Shown here piece after piece: positions 4,959 through 6,318 of a stretch of 6,318 nt of DNA. Both the position numbers and the translations under genes were made by a program. The notes under the pieces were generated by a model. That model ran no database searches and was not told the DNA's origin. It saw only the letters and a list, made by a program, of their open reading frames with translations. Source of the stretch: Bacillota bacterium (lineage in GTDB: Bacteria > Bacillota_I > Bacilli_A > RFN20 > CAG-826); assembly GCA_023396795.1 (NCBI GenBank), contig JAEWUY010000013.1:1-6318 (forward strand). The letters run 5' to 3'. Position 1 is the first letter of the stretch, and every line of letters begins with the position of its first letter.

Positions 4959-6248
4959 TTATTTTATAGAAACACCTGTTAGAGGATTAAATAATCTAAT
5001 TTGTTCGGTATCAAAAGCCACATCCAATTGGCTACCGTTTTTAACATCAATCAAAGAAGATGTTTTGATAATTAGTTTTTGTTTATTAACAAACGAATAA
5101 ATAATTGATTCATGTCCCAATAATTCAGAAGCATCAACAACTAGTTTCAAAATCGTTCCTTTGGATTTTCCGTCTTCGTTAACAATTATATGTTCCGGTC
5201 TAATGCCTAACAAAACACTTAGTGATTCGTGTTTCTGATTGAAGGCTTTAACTTCAGCAAGACGGGTTTCAATCTCTTCGGCATCTTTTTCTAGGCTTGC
5301 AAGATTAATCTTCTTTTTCATTTTCTTGCTCGTTTTTTTGCTAGATAAAAGCTCCTTCATTTTTTCTAAATGAGATTGGTATTTTTCTAATAAAGCTGGT
5401 AACTCTTCTTCTTCATGAAGGGCTTCTTCTATAATGGCTTTTTTTAATTCACCAGGAATCTTAACTTCTATTTCCTCTTCGCCATTAATAAACAATTTAT
5501 CGTTTTTAAATGTGGAATTTAGGAAATTAGTGGCAGGCGATCCAATGAACCCAGCCACAAATACATTAGCGGGGTTGCTATATAGTTCTTTAGGTGTTCC
5601 GATTTGTTGGATATATCCATCTTTCATAACTACAATGCGGTCCGCCATTGTCATAGCTTCTGTTTGATCATGTGTAACATAAATAGTTGTGGCACCAACC
5701 TTCTCATGAATCTTAATAATCTCCATTCTCATCTGGACACGTAATTTAGCATCGAGATTAGATAATGGTTCGTCCATAAGGAAGACTTTTGGTTTTCTAA
5801 CAATTGCTCTGCCTAAAGCCACACGCTGTCTTTGACCACCAGAAAGAGCTTTTGGTTTTCTATCTAAATACTCAGTAAGTCCTAATATTTCTGCGGCTTC
5901 TTTTACTCTTCTATCAATTTCTTCTTTATCAACCTTTTTAAGTTCTAAAGCAAAAGCCATATTGCGATAAACGGTCATATGGGGATAAAGAGCGTAATTT
6001 TGGAAAACCATCGCAATATCGCGGTCTTTTGCTTCGATGTTGTTGATAAGAACATCATCGATATATAATTCGCCCGCGGTAATTTGTTCAAGCCCTGCAA
6101 CCATTCTTAAGGTTGTGGATTTACCGCATCCAGATGGCCCAACAAAGACCACAAATTCTTTATCTTTGACTTCTAGATTAAAATCAAAAACAGCTTGAAC
6201 ATTGTTGTCGTAAATCTTGTTGATATTTATAAATTTTAGATTCGCCAT
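4959..6248 (-). CDS. Carbohydrate ABC importer ATP-binding protein, MalK/UgpC/MsmX type, with an extra charged segment
   Basis: This 429-residue protein is the cytoplasmic ATPase that powers an ABC sugar importer. All motifs are intact: Walker A GPSGCGKST (37-45), Q-loop Q83 followed by NYALYPHMTV, signature LSGGQRQR (135-142), Walker B VFLMDEP (155-161), D-loop SNLD (163-166) and switch H193 in THDQTEAM. After the ATPase core come GSPATNFL (237-243 region) and GIRPEH (348-353), hallmarks of the C-terminal OB-fold (TOBE) regulatory domain of MalK relatives. The family is usually about 360-375 residues. The excess lies at about 265-345, a Lys/Glu-rich, probably helical segment. The gene follows the permease gene directly and is followed 12 bases later by a lipoprotein gene. 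In Firmicutes such ATPases may serve several importers; the adjoining permease suggests at least this one. The substrate is not determinable. Confidence 0.96.
   Translation of the reverse strand: MANLKFININKIYDNNVQAVFDFNLEVKDKEFVVFVGPSGCGKSTTLRMVAGLEQITAGELYIDDVLINNIEAKDRDIAMVFQNYALYPHMTVYRNMAFALELKKVDKEEIDRRVKEAAEILGLTEYLDRKPKALSGGQRQRVALGRAIVRKPKVFLMDEPLSNLDAKLRVQMRMEIIKIHEKVGATTIYVTHDQTEAMTMADRIVVMKDGYIQQIGTPKELYSNPANVFVAGFIGSPATNFLNSTFKNDKLFINGEEEIEVKIPGELKKAIIEEALHEEEELPALLEKYQSHLEKMKELLSSKKTSKKMKKKINLASLEKDAEEIETRLAEVKAFNQKHESLSVLLGIRPEHIIVNEDGKSKGTILKLVVDASELLGHESIIYSFVNKQKLIIKTSSLIDVKNGSQLDVAFDTEQIRLFNPLTGVSIK
5214..5456 (-). other. Charged, probably coiled-coil insertion in the regulatory domain of the ABC ATPase
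   Basis: Residues about 265-345 of the ATPase are dominated by Glu, Lys and Leu, including a run of acidic residues (EEALHEEEELP), a Lys-rich turn (KKTSKKMKKK) and then another Glu/Lys helix. Leu/Ile/Met spacing is compatible with two helices joined by a basic turn, that is, a helical hairpin. In E. coli MalK, as I remember its sequence, about 40 residues separate the NFL and GIRPEH landmarks; here there are about 104, so roughly 60 residues are extra. The reading frame stays open and the conserved OB-fold motifs resume afterwards, so this is a true insertion, not a frameshift. The role is unknown. Confidence 0.7.
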
Positions 6249-6254
6249 TTTATT

Positions 6255-6260
6255 ACCTCC
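6255..6260 (-). promoter_or_regulatory. Strong ribosome binding site of the ABC ATPase gene
   Basis: The minus strand reads TAGGAGGTAATAAAATG: a full GGAGGT Shine-Dalgarno core lies six bases before the ATG at 6246-6248. It shares one base with the permease stop codon, so the two genes are nearly contiguous. It supports the ATG at 6248 as the start, because the conserved N-terminal strand of the ATPase begins right after it. Confidence 0.85.
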
Positions 6261-6318
6261 TATAATTTCATACCCGTTGTGGCAATGCCTTCCACAAAGT
6301 ATTTTTGGAATACTACAT
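6260..6318 (-). CDS. Carbohydrate ABC transporter permease, C-terminal end only (partial)
   Basis: Only the last 18 codons are present; the gene enters from the right edge and stops at TAG (6260-6262). The visible peptide ends VVFQKYFVEGIATTGMKL. The pattern F-Q-K-Y-F-V-x-G-[IL]-x-x-G-x-[MV]-K is the typical C-terminus of the MalG-type inner-membrane permease of carbohydrate uptake (CUT1) ABC importers, which end shortly after the last membrane helix. Its stop codon overlaps the ribosome binding site of the ATPase gene that follows by one base, which agrees with a permease-ATPase pair in one operon. The family call rests on a short tail plus context. No transmembrane segment or EAA loop is visible, so substrate type cannot be judged. 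Confidence 0.75.
   Translation of the reverse strand, partial: VVFQKYFVEGIATTGMKL

Noticed and set aside
4713..5100. Plus-strand open frames opposite the lipoprotein start and the ATPase end
   Set aside because: They are antisense to well-supported genes and show no recognisable protein features; the Cys/Phe-rich peptide is the reverse of the signal peptide and repeat codons.

Overview
This window holds a single tightly packed block of seven genes, all on the minus strand, so transcription runs from high to low coordinates. Two of the genes are cut by the window edges. In transcription order they are: the last residues of a sugar-type ABC permease (6260-6318), a MalK/UgpC-type ABC ATPase (4959-6248), a lipoprotein with a GLUG-repeat array (2988-4946), a short-chain dehydrogenase/reductase (2236-2991), a zinc-less medium-chain dehydrogenase/reductase (1236-2246), a DUF4867-family protein (628-1236) and the N-terminal half of an M20-family amidohydrolase (1-626). 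No intergenic stretch exceeds 12 bases, and several junctions overlap (TAATG, ATGATGA, 11 nt). I see no internal promoter or terminator, so the block looks like part of one operon that extends beyond both edges.

The organism is probably a low-GC Gram-positive bacterium (Bacilli/Clostridia, perhaps a host- or gut-associated lineage). The reasons are AT-rich, lysine-rich coding, strong GGAGG-type ribosome binding sites, a lipoprotein with Cys-pair and GLUG repeats of a kind common in Firmicutes surface proteins, and a DUF4867 gene, a family I know mainly from Firmicutes. Every Trp codon I checked (11) is TGG, and TGA ends the lipoprotein gene, so the standard bacterial code is used. This placement is inference, not a database match.

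Functionally, the right-hand part is the end of a carbohydrate ABC importer: the second permease and the ATPase, with the binding protein and first permease presumably upstream. The left-hand part looks like intracellular processing of the imported compound: two NAD-type dehydrogenases, a cupin-like protein of unknown function and a metal-dependent amidohydrolase. The pairing of polyol/sugar-type dehydrogenases with an amide-cleaving enzyme suggests a substrate with both hydroxyl groups and an amide bond, for example an N-acylated amino sugar derivative, but the substrate cannot be read from the sequence.

The most unusual elements are the GLUG-repeat surface lipoprotein wedged between the ATPase and the dehydrogenases, an extra charged coiled-coil-like segment of about 60 residues in the regulatory domain of the ATPase, and the combination of SDR, MDR, DUF4867 and M20 genes behind one importer, which may be an uncharacterised catabolic pathway.
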